Assembly (NCBI GenBank): GCA_944989445.1
Contig: CALYLW010000011.1
Coordinates: 1,703,501 to 1,767,500 of the forward strand
Origin: Ampullaceana balthica
Taxonomy: Eukaryota > Mollusca > Gastropoda > Lymnaeidae
Length of the DNA: 64,000 bases
Direction of reading: 5' to 3'
A model generated the notes under the pieces. That model made no database searches, had not been told where the DNA came from, and saw nothing but the letters and a program-made list of their open reading frames with translations. Shown one piece after another: positions 35,366 to 47,668 of this stretch. Position 1 is the stretch's first letter. Each line of letters opens with the position of its first letter. The position numbers and the translations under genes are program-made.

Positions 35366-36270
35366 TTTCGCAATTCTTCTGATATATCGCGTAATATAAC
35401 TTTTACGATGACTGGTCTCTCCTATCAACCGATTCACCGAGTTATTCAGATGATTGACACTTCACCGATTCTCCTCCACACTCTCCTAAGTCGCAGTTGG
35501 CTCTGCAAATATTTTTTTAAGAGAGCAACGAAATAGAATTAAAGCCAAAAGAAGCACACAAATAAATTAGAACGTTTTCGAGCCTTAACTGTGAGCTATT
35601 TATAGATGTGTGAGAATCACTTATGATTTTTTTAAACTTCATAACGCCAATGGCGTATCTTACTGCCTTGAAATAACGGTTTTATCCCGGCATTCAAATA
35701 AACGGACGATTGATGTTAGTACGGTCGTCAGGTGGAATGGCCAATCTTATCTGTCCTCAAGATCCGCCTTTGAAAAGATAAGCGCAAAGATTCTTCAGTA
35801 CACGCATTGAAAATGAAGAACGTTCAACATTTTGGCCTGAATACGATCAGAGAATGCAAAACAGAGTAATGGATCTTTAGCCACTCTTCAATGGTATCAA
35901 TTTTATACTAACTCCAAACTTTCCTCGTGAAAAATGACGTCAAACAATGCTCAATAAAATTGCATCATAGTTAGGTCATTTAAAAAAAATTTATAAAAAA
36001 TATTATTATTTTTTTTATAAATATGATTTGAAATGTTTAAAACTTGAAAAAAACCTACTTTTTTAAAGTAGAAAATGCGAATCTGTTTCACTTGAGTATG
36101 ATGGCGATAATTATAATCGAACATTTGTCTGAGAGCCAGATGCAGCCATCAATTGAGCCACATCTGGCTCGCGAGCCATGGTTTCCCGACCCCTGGCCTA
36201 GCAGAAATACTGATTTTAATAAGACGTACAAAGTTGTCAGTATGTAAAGTTTATCAATTAAAAATTTACT
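35366..36270. other. Upstream flank of lectin 6
   Basis: No gene supported. A hAT-like end (gagccatggtttcccgaccc, about 36172-36196) is a lone terminus. Confidence 0.45.
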
Positions 36271-36469
36271 ACCGCCGCCAATGTTCTCTTTAATCTGCGT
36301 GGTGGCGCGGCCGCGCAGTTCTCTGGCCGACGCTGCGCAGAGGTTTAGAATAACTGCGCAGCAAATTGTGTAGCATTGCACACAAAAATGGAAGCTGTGC
36401 AACTTTGCACACGACTTTTTTTTTACTTTGCAGTTGCACACGAACCTTAGATGGAACATTGACCGCCGC
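36271..36469. mobile_element. CAATGTTC hAT MITE, 183 bp, perfect duplication
   Basis: The element (36279-36461) starts caatgttctctttaatctgc and ends cttagatggaacattg. Exact 8-bp repeats accgccgc flank it on both sides. It is the free-standing family member that defines the inserts nested in the hAT copies. Confidence 0.93.
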
Positions 36470-36896
36470 CTGGCGGACATTAACAGTCAAGCTGTTGGAC
36501 CATATGACATGACTGAACGTTACGTCATTATTGTTGACATTTTGTTTGAATGTTCAGTTTACTGTAGTTTTAGTTTATGAGTAGGAAGAATGCATTTACA
36601 GCAGTTTGTAGAGCACAATAGTATTTTTTTTTGGAAGTATACTGTTAGCTACTGTGCGAAATGAGGTGCATGGATGGTGCCTAGGTTGCATTCTATAGAC
36701 ATCATGACCGCGAAAATTATGCGGCGTTTTGGACGAGTACTGTGAAGCTTTTTTCAACAATATTGACAGCCCTAGTTATGATTAGGGTTGTACCGGATTT
36801 CGGCTCCGGCAAATACGGCCATTTTTACAAATCTGGCTCCAGCTTCGGCAGAATTTCACTTCATAAATCCGGCCACATCCGGATGGCAATAGAACC

Positions 36897-36951
<55 letters not shown>

Positions 36952-36974
36952 TTATTTATATATATATATATATA

Positions 36975-37927
36975 TCTCTATATATATAAGACGCATTTGT
37001 TGTCTGTCTGTCTGTCTGTTCCCTAATAACTCAAGATCCAGACAACCAAATAACGTGAAATTTGGTACACGTACACAAAATTATACCGGAAAGGTTATTA
37101 AACAGGTTTCGTTCCATATATATAAGATACTGGGGGCCGGGGGCCCAAAATGTAGTTTTTCCCAATATGAGCTATATAAAATAAAAATTATTGAAAATTA
37201 AGACGTAAAATAATGACGCAAATTAATAAACATTTTGGTGTCGAGATTAACAAGAAGGCGATTATCGCCATAAAATAATTTTGTTGTTGTTGTTGCTTTG
37301 TTGTTGTTGCTTTGTTGTTGTTGCTTTTGTTGTTGTAGTTGTTGTTTTGTTGTTGTTGCTTTGTTGTTGTTGCTGTTGTAGTTGTTGTTTTGTTGTTGTT
37401 TTGTTGTTGATGTTTTGTTGATGTTTTGTTTTTGTTGTTGTTGCTGTTGTTGTTTTTGTTGCTGTTGTTGCTGTTGTTGTTGCTGTTGTTGTTGTTGCTG
37501 TTGTTGCTTTTGTGTTGTTTTTGCTGTTGTTGTTGTTGTCCACATCCCTTGCCCTGCGACGACAATGTCCTTCATGTTGTTATTGCTTTGTTGTTGTTGC
37601 TGTTGTAATTGTTGTTTTGTTGTTGTTGCTTTGTTGTTGTTGCTGTTGTTGTTGTATTGTTTTGTTGTTGATTTTGTTGTTGATTTTGTTGTTTTTGTTG
37701 TTGTTTTGTTTTTGTTGTTTTGTTGCTGTTGCTGTTTCTGTTGTTGGTTTTGTCGTTGTTGCTGTTGTTGTTGCTGTTGTTGTTTTGTAGTTGTTGTTTT
37801 GTTGTTGTTGTTGTAGTTGTTGTTGTTTTGTTTTTGTTGTTTGTTTTTGTTGTTTTGTTGCTGTTGTTGTTTTTGTTGTTGTTGCTGTTGTTGTTAAACC
37901 TGGGCGAAGCCGGGTACTTGCCCCTAG
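36975..37927 (+). mobile_element. Non-autonomous Helitron, 953 bp
   Basis: The 5' end is TC after an A (tctctatatatataagacgc). The 3' end is a short GC hairpin (cctgggcgaagccggg, 37899-37914) followed ten bases later by CTAG (37924-37927) and a host T. These are the diagnostic Helitron termini with A-T insertion. No Rep/helicase is encoded. Most of the interior is a (TTG)n-type tract. The 5' limit could be 2 bp further in. Confidence 0.88.
37280..37895. repeat. (TTG/CTG)n imperfect trinucleotide tract
   Basis: About 600 bp of gttgttgttgctttg-like repeats inside the Helitron, broken near 37550 by a short unique segment. It yields long Leu/Cys/Val frames on the plus strand and Gln/Asn/Thr frames on the minus strand, all low complexity. 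Confidence 0.95.
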
Positions 37928-37965
<38 letters not shown>

Positions 37966-38112
37966 TAATGGCTCCGGCCAAACCGGAATCCGGCCGGATT
38001 TTAAAATTTTGAATCCGGTACACCCCTAGATACGATATTAAATAGATTGCAGACTTACACTAAATACATATTTAAATGTCAAAAAAGATATTTGAAACAT
38101 GCTTATTTTCAT

Positions 38113-39588
38113 TTAGGGGCCGTCCATAAATGACGTCACGCACCTAGGGGGAGAACTTTAAATAAAAATCCACTGAAATATTTGGTCGCTAACAATTTAT
38201 TTAATAACTTTTTAATTTTAAAAAAAATTATTATTTTTTAAATCAGAGCTTCTCGATGTGCCGGTTGGTAGGCCATCAGACACTGGTTGGCGTAAGCTAT
38301 CAAGACGCGAAAATTAAAGCTTATTATAATCCTTTAGTTTGAGAACCCCCAAGATAACGTATGCAATTGTTACCCTGCTTCGTTTGATGTTGACATCAAA
38401 GCATTTGTGATGTAACCGCAGCTCCGCTTGGTTCTCTCACGGCAGGCGACTTTTTTGCCCGTTACCCCAAAATATACAAGTTTATGTGTATATCTCTAGG
38501 TCCTGCTCACATGTCTAGGGGATTTGGGGGATCGTTGTTAGCCCCCCCCCTTCTCCCCCGAAAATGCTACTGGTGAGTTTTACAAGCAAGACAAGTGTCT
38601 AAAAATGATCTGAATATGATGATGTGTAGATATTTCAAGTCAAAACGACACGGAATATCATTTTTCTTATTTTTAAAAAGGGGGGGGGTGTATTTGATAG
38701 AATTATAAACGTTTTAAGTTTGATATAATTGTTCGATTGGTTTGTTGTCAAACGCCCCTGGCCATTCTAGATATAATGATAAATGAGCCCATTTAAAATT
38801 AGTCAAGTATTCATTAACTTTATTGAATACATCAAATTCTTGACATCGCAATTCGAGAGGAGCACAAAACAACTTTTCTTCTTAGCTCAGTTTTTAAGGC
38901 ATTAATTTTAAATATCACAGAAAGGATACTTGATACTGTCAAGTCATGTGGATTAAGATTATTGTCACTCGTGTCAATATAAATGAAAGTAGGGTGGATT
39001 TAGGTGTCTTCGTATTGTACGTAGGTAAGAAATCTACATAGTTGTCAGAACCGGTTCAATAATGGGCATATGTTCCAAGCGTACACGTACACATGACGTA
39101 TTTTAATATATCTAGTGGATTGTAGTGGATGTTATATGTCCCAAATGAGTCTGCATTACCCCCAAGAATTCCCTTTTGACCCCAGATTAGGTTATTTACC
39201 CCTGTTCGCCGACTTCTTTCTTTCGTCAGTCAATTGAGGGATTTTTAAAAAAAATATAATTTAAAAATATTATTTTTAAATAATTTTTTTTTCTAAGCAA
39301 AGACGTTAACAGTGATGATTAATAGTCAATGTTTAATTTGTATGCATTAAAATAAAATGTAATCTAAAGATGTTAAGACAGTTCGTTTTCTGAAGACCGG
39401 TTAAATAAGGTGTTGTTTTTTTGGTTGTGTTTTTTTTTGGGGGGGGGGAGGGGGTGGGGGAGGAGAGTCAAAGCTTTGTGACGTATTTTTAGAGGGGTGG
39501 GGGTCTAACTTTTTGTGGCGACGCATGACGAGGGGGGGGGTAAAAAATTGGCCAAAATCGCGTGACGTCATTTGTGGACGGCCCCTTA
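38113..39588. mobile_element. PIF/Harbinger-like element, copy A (1470 bp)
   Basis: Element 38116-39585, from ggggccgtccataaatgacg to tttgtggacggcccc, flanked by TTA on both sides. Its interior is the reverse complement of 50364-52201 over most of its length, without coding capacity. It shows the unoccupied state of the hAT insertion site found at 51289 in the other copy (tctagatataatg near 38767). Confidence 0.88.
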
Positions 39589-39598
39589 GAAAATACGG

Positions 39599-39730
39599 CA
39601 CTTTTTTTTCAAAGCTCTGTTACGTAATATTGGGGGGGGGTCCTAAGTTTTTGTGACAAAGTGTAACGAGGGGGAGGGGGGGTAAAAAATCGGCCAACGT
39701 TGCGTGACGTCATTTATGGATGGCCCCTTA
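39599..39730. mobile_element. Extra right end of the same PIF/Harbinger-like family
   Basis: A second G-rich right arm ends tttatggatggcccc at 39727 followed by TTA, directly after copy A. It is probably a truncated second element or tandem end. Confidence 0.65.
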
Positions 39731-39791
39731 ACAGCGAATTCATCTTAAAAAATAAAAAAAAATATATTTGAAAATAAGCAAATGCTTTTTT

Positions 39792-41550
39792 GGCAATCCT
39801 GTCAACGGCGGTCCCAAAATCAAACATCACAAAATATATTAAGTAACGAACTTTTACTAATTTAAACACATTCATTATGTAATAAAAGAAGTATTTAATG
39901 GTTAAGTGGTGGCTTTTTATGAGTTTAAAGGGGTTTTTAACTATAAAAACTGGTTTTAGAATCAGAATTCTAGCAAAAATCGTTGTTTGTTTATATTTTT
40001 AACCACATTTGGCCAGATAATTTAATTTCTTTAACGGCCTCAGATGAAACTAAATTTTCATGTTAGCGTTAAGCTAAATACTAATCAGATTCAGAGGCGT
40101 CACCTGACGATAAAGTCATTAACGATAAAGTATGTAACATTAAAATATTATATTTTTGTTCAAATTAAACTGCTGTTTTATAATTTAAACGAAATAAAAA
40201 AAGGGTATATTTCATGCATCTTCTATGATTTACGGCGCCATTGTTGCATGCCAATGGAGAAATCTTCTTTCTTAAAAGTTATTATTTCCTGTCAACGGTC
40301 AACGGCGGTCCCAAAATCAAACATGCCCAGAATCATATTATTTATAACTTGTTTAGCTTTTCTCGGTAAATAACACAATTAAATGATGGCAGGAAGAGGT
40401 AGACCACCCGCACCAACGACAATTACTCAGAACGTGTTACCAATTAATGCATTAGGAATATTTCAATGTACTCCGAGGGAAATATACGACAACATGAACG
40501 ACAGAATGGTTTGGTTAACTTGGCTGGCTGAACATCGGTTAATCCGCAATACAAATGACTGTGTCAACTGTCACATGCCCATGTCGCTAGTACGACGAGC
40601 AGAGGCACCCGAAGGATTTTCTTGGAAATGTCGTCAATGCAAAACACGGACAAGTGTGCGTACTGGCTCATTCTTTGCCAACTGTGTTACGAAGACTGAA
40701 ACTATTGTCATGATAATTTACTATTGGATTTACGAAATAAAGGCGACAAATGTGATGTTGTTTGAGAACATTGAATACTGGCACACAATTGTTAATTACA
40801 ACAACTTTTTTCGTTATGAATGTCACAAATGGATACTTCGTCAACCTATGCTACTTGGTGGGTTTGATGCAAATGGTCAACCGATCTGCGTTGAAATTGA
40901 CGAGTCCTATTTCTTCCATCGCAAGTATCACCGAGGTAGATTCAGGAGGGGAATGTGGGTCGTTGGAATGGTGGAGAGAGGAACCGGTAGATGTTGGCTT
41001 GAAATTGTTCAGCGTCGAGACCATGTAACATTGGAAAGAATCATCTTAGCTCACATTCTACCGGGAACTGTTGTAATCACTGATGCTTGGCGAGGCTACG
41101 TCAATGTTGCTACAATGAATAACGGTGTGTATATGCATGAAGTTGTTGTGCATGAAGACAACTTCGTTGATCCAAATCATGCAGATATACACACAGAGAT
41201 CATAGAAGGCCTCTGGATGCAGGCAAAACGTAAACTGAGATACCAAGGAGGAACAAGTCGTAATCTATTTCCGAGTTATTTGTCGGCATTCCAGTGGCGC
41301 TTCAGTAACAAAAGTCATATCTTTGGCTGTTACTTGCAGTTGCTTTGTGAAAATTATAACATTTAACAGATGTATAATGTTAACAATTTTGGTGTAATAA
41401 ACCAGGTTTTGTAATTAAACTAACTTTTTTGTTGTGAAATAATTATTTAACTGTTGTGTATTTCAGCAGAAAATAGTAGGCCATATACATATATAATATA
41501 TGACAAATTTAGTAATGTTTGATTTTGGGACCACCGTTGACAGAAGTGCC
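39792..41550 (+). mobile_element. Merlin-like DNA transposon, 1.76 kb
   Basis: 36-bp terminal inverted repeats (39792-39827, starting ggcaatcctgtcaacgg; 41515-41550, ending ccgttgacagaagtgcc) differ at a few positions and bracket an intact transposase. An additional internal left-end repeat at 40288-40324 carries a duplicated gtcaacg, so the left arm is rearranged. Sequence at about 40130-40345 recurs inverted at 42290-42522. The flanking T-rich 8-mers are similar but not identical, so no firm target duplication can be given. Confidence 0.85.
40383..41366 (+). CDS. Merlin/ISXO2-like (IS1595-type) transposase
   Basis: An intact 327-residue single-exon frame. Two CxxC pairs (Cys60/63, Cys83/86) form an N-terminal zinc ribbon. 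The catalytic domain follows with Asp173 in VEIDESYF, Asp234 in VITDAWRGY and Glu275 in IIEGLWMQAKRKLR. This is the DDE/ISXO2 arrangement of Merlin transposons and their bacterial IS1016/IS1595 relatives. It would act in the nucleus to excise and insert the element defined by the flanking 36-bp inverted repeats. The length is normal for the family and no stop or frameshift is present, so it may still be functional. ATG at 40386 is an equally possible start. The gene lies 58 bp after the inner left repeat. Confidence 0.93.
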   Translation: MMAGRGRPPAPTTITQNVLPINALGIFQCTPREIYDNMNDRMVWLTWLAEHRLIRNTNDCVNCHMPMSLVRRAEAPEGFSWKCRQCKTRTSVRTGSFFANCVTKTETIVMIIYYWIYEIKATNVMLFENIEYWHTIVNYNNFFRYECHKWILRQPMLLGGFDANGQPICVEIDESYFFHRKYHRGRFRRGMWVVGMVERGTGRCWLEIVQRRDHVTLERIILAHILPGTVVITDAWRGYVNVATMNNGVYMHEVVVHEDNFVDPNHADIHTEIIEGLWMQAKRKLRYQGGTSRNLFPSYLSAFQWRFSNKSHIFGCYLQLLCENYNI

Positions 41551-41617
41551 AATCTTTTTTTAATGTATTTCATGTAAATGTTTGACCAATTTTAATGGCT
41601 ATTAAATAATGACACTT

Positions 41618-41815
41618 AGAGGCCGAACTAAATGACGTCAAGTACCGAGGGGAGGGACTTCACACATTTGTGACGAGGGGGGGGGGTGACAAAACGTGAC
41701 TTGAAACATGCTCATTTTCAAATAGGAAATTCGGCTTTTAAGGGGGGGGGGCAAAGCCTTATAACTTTATATTTGAGGGGGGGGTAACTTTTTGTGACGA
41801 CGTGTGACCAACGGT
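41618..41815. mobile_element. Degenerate PIF/Harbinger-like fragment
   Basis: Begins gaggccgaactaaatgacgt with the G-rich subterminal blocks and 'gtgacgacgtgtgac' of the family. The right terminus is lost. Confidence 0.55.
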
Positions 41816-41999
41816 GGCATGCGGCTCTTCGGTGTTCACATTGCATTTCACGAACAATTTATCAAAAGAAAACTTCAAATATATGCTTTTTTATTCGTTT
41901 ATTAACTTGAAAAAGCTTTGAAAAACTGTAAGGAGGTAATGAGAGCATAAAATAAAGAAGAGAAGATTTTTAAGAAATTGATGTAAATAAATTCCACGG

Positions 42000-42059
42000 G
42001 CGCTGTTATATATTTTTATGGAACGGGGTGGTATACCTAAAAAGTTTGGGAACCACTCG
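42000..42059. mobile_element. Lone hAT-type end
   Basis: Ends aaaaagtttgggaaccact, the inverse of a CAGTGGTTCCCAAA-type hAT terminus. Nothing else of the element is identifiable. Confidence 0.45.
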
Positions 42060-42289
42060 TAGGAGATACCGTGTATTAAAAATAGGACACATGAAGTCAC
42101 GTGATATGTTAATGTAACACATATCACAAAAATGCACCCCCACAGTTTTTTAAAAAAATAAATATATGATTATCTTTTTTATTGTAATTTTATTAGACTT
42201 ATTTTTTTAATTTAAATTATTTACCCAGGTAGTGCCGCCTGCGCAGCTCAGCTGGATGAACCAAATTATCCAATTGGGCAACACAAAAA

Positions 42290-42522
42290 ATAATAACTTT
42301 TAAGAAAAAAGATTTCTCCATTGGCATGCAACAATGGCGCCGTAAATCACAGAAGATGCATGAAATATACAATTTTTAATTTCGTATAAATTATAAAACA
42401 GTAGTTTAATTTGAACAAAAATATAATATTTTAATGTTAAAATATATTTCATAGTAAATTTAGTTGATTTTAATATAATTCTGGGCATGTTTGATTTTGG
42501 GACCGCCGTTGACAGGAGTGCC
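42290..42522 (-). mobile_element. Merlin-derived fragment, inverted
   Basis: The right boundary (42487-42522) is a 36-bp Merlin terminal repeat ending gacaggagtgcc. Inside, about 190 bp match the left arm of the Merlin element at 40130-40345 in inverted orientation, including the ttacggcgccattgttgcat block. The opposite end lacks a terminal repeat. Confidence 0.75.
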
Positions 42523-42859
42523 GCTTTTTTTCCCCGATATTTAGAAAATTTTGAATTCATGGGCAAACCACCCCTAACTTTCTTATGCTGCAAGAGAAAC
42601 AAATCTCTGTACAAAAGTTATTTACGGGAGATCACTCTAGAAATATTTCCTTAAAATTCTTTCTTCTCTCGTCAACTAAAAACATTGTTTGAAATTCTCC
42701 TAGCCTTTGCTCACATGTGTAACATAATTTTATTCATTTTATTTTTACACTTTTTGTTATATTTATATTAAAGATATTACAAAACTATTTTAAAGAAATC
42801 ATACCAAAATCACAATTAGTTAAATCATTAAACAGTCACAGTTACATTAAAATTAAAAC

Positions 42860-43583
42860 TAGGGCTAGGGCTGTTAGTTAACGATTAATTCATTAATTAA
42901 ACTAAATTCACTTTAAATTAAGCGTTACCTTTAGTTTGAAAAATAAACATTCCATTATTCGTTAATTTCGATGAAAGCCAAAAATTGAAATTTATTTATG
43001 GTGTCATAAGTAACATTTATTAAACGTACTTGTCTAAAATCGAAATAACTCTGGAATGTCTTCTTTATATGACATCTTTTAACCAACAACGCAAACAGAC
43101 GAGTGTATTGACTCAATTGACATTATTCATTATTTGTTTTGTAAAATATGTAATATTATTATTATAATATTGCACAAAAAATTGACTTTGTGTAACTTTG
43201 CACATGAGTTTTTTTTAAACTTTCATACGGACCAACGAAGCTTAGACTTAGACTAATTTAGAGAGAACATTGCATGGTAGGCAAACGATTTCTCTCAAGT
43301 CTCAATGTCAATGGACACAATAATCATTATCATTATCAACATTTTAATTTTGAACATTCACATCAGTCAATAATTAGTCAATAGTTTAAAACCAAAATGT
43401 TCGTGTAATTGTCAGGAAATTAGTTAAATATAAATATATTTATCGGCCGCAATATTTTTCCTTTTTACTTCCAGTATATTTATTTTATAAGTGGTGGGTT
43501 GATTAATTGTTTTTAAAAAATTTTAATCGTTAAAATTTTTTAACTATTAATCGAGAAATTAATCGTTAATTTCTGCAGCCCTA
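42860..43583 (-). mobile_element. Internally deleted hAT (TAGGGCTG family), copy 3
   Basis: Starts tagggctagggctgttag, ends ttctgcagcccta. Flanks attaaaac and attaaaat match at seven of eight. It keeps the right part of the nested CAATGTTC MITE (to gagaacattgcatggtag), but its left part is deleted. Confidence 0.85.
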
Positions 43584-43739
43584 ATTAAAATTAAAACACT
43601 AATGCATAGAAGAACAAGCTGAGCAACAGTTTCTTACGTATAAAAAGGTACTAGACTTAGCCTTGATCTCAGTGGTAGTTTTTAATTTAATTTGAAAAGC
43701 AATATTTTAATAATACTTATCATCATTATACATAATTTG

Positions 43740-43870
43740 CAATCTCTGTCACGTCTGTCATGTCTGTCTGTCCGTGATGCTACTAATTTTAGAAAGCAGC
43801 GCACCAAATTACTGCACCAAAAATAACACTTTTTGAACGTTCTGCATAAAATGAATAATGAATATTTATA
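43740..43870 (+). mobile_element. Helitron family-2 internal fragment
   Basis: The block gatgctactaattttagaaa and gcagcgcaccaaattactgc is the reverse complement of 20180-20280 and recurs at 59345. Confidence 0.55.
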
Positions 43871-45628
43871 ACATATTAAATTTATAAAATGGCATGGAAA
43901 ATCTAAAATAAACTAAGCTGAATCCTACATTCTGCCATCAAGTCTTGAATCAATTAGTGATAGTTTCATCAGCACTGAATTGTTTCAAGGACAGATTCTT
44001 TTTAAATAAACCATTTGTCAAAATTTAATCTTATCATATTTTATCTATTACAGTTTCAGATGCCCCTTCTATACAGAAGATTATTGTGTCCTACTCTTAT
44101 CCATGGTTTATGTGTAGTCTTGAATTTTTATTAGAGTTTTAAATGTTGATAGTGTTTTGGTTTTCCTGGTTTAATCAGGCAACACCCGAATTCCAGACGG
44201 GAAGAACGAGAATTTGTATGTGTTTGTTCTTTCATACAAAATAAGAAAAGTGTTTGTATTCCTATGTCTATATGAGGGTTGTATTATATTATCTTTGTGT
44301 TGTATTTCCAAGTTAGAATCAAGTATTATTACTACAGTACTTTGCTCTTTGTTCTTCTATCCTCTAGTGTTTCTAGGTTTAATAATTTAACTAATGACAA
44401 GCAAAGTTATTGCGTCTTTTCGTGTGTTTAACTTTTCATCTGCCTTTCAGTTTTTCTATAGCTTTCAAAATAACTTCAAAATGGCTCCATGGTATATTCA
44501 CTATTTTGTATCCTGAGAAACTCGCCGCCCCCAACAAAGTGCCACCCGGAGCATTCTATTGGTCATGTTTGAAATGGATAGGGTACAGTAATTTTTGCTT
44601 CTACAACTATAGAAACTGTCAAATTTGAAGAACCAATTATGTTGCCAGCAGATCAGTGTCATGTTCTCATTATACCTAAGCCTCTTGGTTTTCAGTTCAT
44701 TAGCATTAATATCAGCAAACTTTATAACAAATATTGAGTTTGAAGTTTGCGCAGTAGAAATGTTCATATATTACAGGAAAGTTTCTTTATTTCTTTTATT
44801 AATTTTTTCTTTGGTTTTTATTTTGTTATGAGAAAAGCTCCACTGTCTTTTAAATTTTTCATTCTTAGATTCTAATTAAAGACGGGGGAATTAGCCACCC
44901 CTACAAAGTGGCGCCTGGGGCTTATGCCCCACTTGCCCTTCCTCCTCACTACGCCACTGTAGATTGACCATCTATAAACTATATTACTCCATAGGAAAAA
45001 AATCAGAGAAAGTATGACCAGTGAAAAGTCTTACGAGCATATTTTACATAAATAATTTTTTTAAAGTAAAAGTATTCTCTAATCATAATGGGCAATTATT
45101 TAAATAACATTCTGCTGTCACAGAATATACTGTAGAGAAATTAAACTAATAAAATGTACATTTAATAGAGATTGTTTTAGATTAAATTGTAATTAGTTAT
45201 TCACAATTTCTTATTTTTGAAAGTGTGGTGAACTGAGATTAATGACAGATTTTGACAAGACAGACTGGAACAAACTTTGTCAAAAATACTTATTTTATGT
45301 TGGGCTTAAGTTGCTCTGTATAATACAGGTGCCTAATTTAAAGACAGTAAAAAAATTAATTAATTTAAAATTGTATGGTAACTTTTACAGAATGAGAAGA
45401 ATGATACCTTTTACTCCAAGCCATGACTCAACCTCAGATTCAGATAAATTTGGCAGACAAATTTTGTATGTGTATATATGTCTATATTTTTACAAATCTC
45501 TGATACCTCATGGAAAGAAGATGATGTTGTCACTAAGTCACAAAAATATGGTTGTGAAATATCACTGTTTATAAAGCGTGGTAAGTTATATAATTGTTTC
45601 AAATTTGTATTTTACAATGTATGAATAC
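43871..45628. other. Spacer with a lone hAT end
   Basis: AT-rich; open frames at 44410-44628, 44625-44831 and 45242-45574 have no recognised domain. A lone hAT-type terminus (cctcactacgccactg) ends at about 44959. Confidence 0.4.
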
Positions 45629-46425
45629 TAGGGGGGCGTAAATTAACGATTAATTTATCGATTAATCGTTTAAAAAATTTAGCGATTAAATTATTTTTTA
45701 ACGATAAATCGACCCATCACTTACAAATTATTGGAAGTCAAAACAAAAAAAATTAAATAAAAATAGCGGCCGATAAATAATAACAAATTTCCTGACGATT
45801 ACATAAACATTTTGGTTTTAAACTATTGACTGACGGGAATGTTCAAAATGTTGACAAATTTTATTGTATCCATCGTGAGAAATCGTTTGCCTACCATGGT
45901 TCTAACACTTTGCCTACTTATCAAACCAAATGAAAAGCGTATTAAGCTAATGGCAGTAATGGAGTCTGTCTCAGAGACAGAAAATGACGACAGCTCTTCT
46001 GATGAATTACTGCGTTACAAAATGGAGATGAACGTTCCTGAATCCATTAACCCTCTACAATTTTTGAAACTTAATGAACACTGATATCTGATAATATCAT
46101 TCCTTGCCAAGACCGTTTTGTGCATACCAGTTACCTCAGTTCCATGTGAATGATTGTTCAGCTCGGCTGGTTATATTGTCAATTAGACCCGCTCATCACT
46201 TGAACCAAATAATATCAACACACTTGTCTTTTTGCGTAGTCTGTTAAAAGATAACATATAAAGGAGGCATTCCAGTGTTATTTAGATTTTCAACAAGATC
46301 GTTTAATAAGTGTTACTTATGACATCATAAATTTTAATTTTTGTTTTTAATTAAATTAACGATTAATTAATCGTTAACTTTTACAAAGTTAACTATTAAA
46401 TTTAAATTAATCGTTAACAGCCCTA
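45629..46425 (+). mobile_element. Internally deleted hAT (TAGGGCTG family), copy 4
   Basis: 797 bp, opposite in orientation to copies 1-3. Flanks atgaatac and atgaatat match at seven of eight. The plus strand keeps the best-preserved coding relic: SSSDELLRYKMEMNVPES and INPLQFLKLNEH (45839-46084). After a stop come VLCIPVTSVPCE and LFSSAGYIVN with TRSSLEPNNINTLVFLRS, a hAT dimerisation domain of the Ac/ZBED type. It lacks the nested CAATGTTC MITE, so it shows the empty site. Confidence 0.9.
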
Positions 46426-47650
46426 ATGAATATAAAATTTTGGTAGATGAAAATATTAGTACCTTAAGAATAGTTTAATGAATAATTAAGTAATTTGCAA
46501 TAATTTAAAATTACCAAATAGTACATAAACTTAAGTGTATTTATTCATCGTTAATGTTTTGCTTCCTTGAGAGAAAATTAATTATTTATTGAAATTGAAT
46601 AACATTAATAAGAGGTTTTTTTCATGGCTTTTGTTTTTTTAAATATGAATAATACAAATTAATTGTTTTACAATTTTATCATCTTGAAATATTGTTAATT
46701 TTTATCTGTTTTAATCTTTTTTTTAAAAATTGTAATAATTGTTAAACTATTTTAAACCATGAATTTTTAAATTAACAATTTTAAATTAAATATACTCTTT
46801 CTAATTGTAGTGCTCATCTGAGATATAATGTAAGTTTTAACATTTTATTACAACTTTTTCATTAAAAAAAAAGTAATGGCTAATTGTTATTTTAAATCGT
46901 AAAAGGCATTTTCATAAGGCATAAAATGTTTGGTTGGAAATATTTTCCTTGTCTTTCAACAATTAAAACTTAATTTTCTAAATAATTTAATAGTATTTAT
47001 TGAATGATATATTAATTTAAACACACAGAAAATATATTTCTTTGTTTAAATACCTTTACTCTGAATTTAACATTCATATATGATCACATGGAGCAAATAG
47101 TCATAGCGAACACCAATCATATTCTGAATTCTGCTTTGACTTCAACATTATTGTATTTCCGGTATTTAAAAACTGTCATAACAATAAATAAATAAACATT
47201 AAAATTCACTAAATATAACCGAATTGAAACATATAATGGTTTACTTTGCTAATTCTTATAATGTAATAAATGAAGCATTTTTGTTGTTGCTATTTTTTGC
47301 ATTTTATTTTCTTTAAAATCATTTGAATTGGCATTCTGAAACAGTGTAAACTTAGCTAAAAAAATATGACTTCTCTAAGTTTGTATAATGTTTTTTTTTA
47401 AATATCATGTGTAATGTGTATACATTACCATTTGATTTATTAGAAACAAAATAACTGAATTAAATTTTTAATACCTAATTTTAATTACTAATTCAAATTA
47501 ATTCCTAATGCTTTGAAATCAGTCTTTCTAACCATTCCACATTCACATAGATGTTTTGAAAATTAATTTCTCATTTTATTTGTTAAAATTATTCAGCTTG
47601 CTCATATTATTCATTAAAAAATACTTTCTGCATAATAAAAGCTTTATTCA
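46426..47650. other. Very AT-rich spacer
   Basis: No gene, repeat terminus or RNA recognised in this 1.2-kb stretch. Confidence 0.5.
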
Positions 47651-47668
47651 CTCCTATTTTAATTTAAT

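Larger units (their letters stand above)
36783..38028. mobile_element. CCGGA-rich MITE split by (TA)n and a Helitron
   Basis: The left arm starts tagggttgtaccggatttcg; the right arm ends gaatccggtacaccccta. Between the arms lie TA microsatellites and the complete Helitron. The flanking 8-mers gttatgat and gatacgat match at six of eight positions. Confidence 0.8.

Noticed and set aside
37188..38023. Poly-Gln/Asn/Thr and poly-Leu/Cys/Val proteins up to 147 residues
   Set aside because: Low-complexity reading of a TTG/CTG tract inside a Helitron, open in all frames.
40762..41246. Second gene overlapping the Merlin transposase
   Set aside because: Frames on both strands are shadows of the intact transposase frame.
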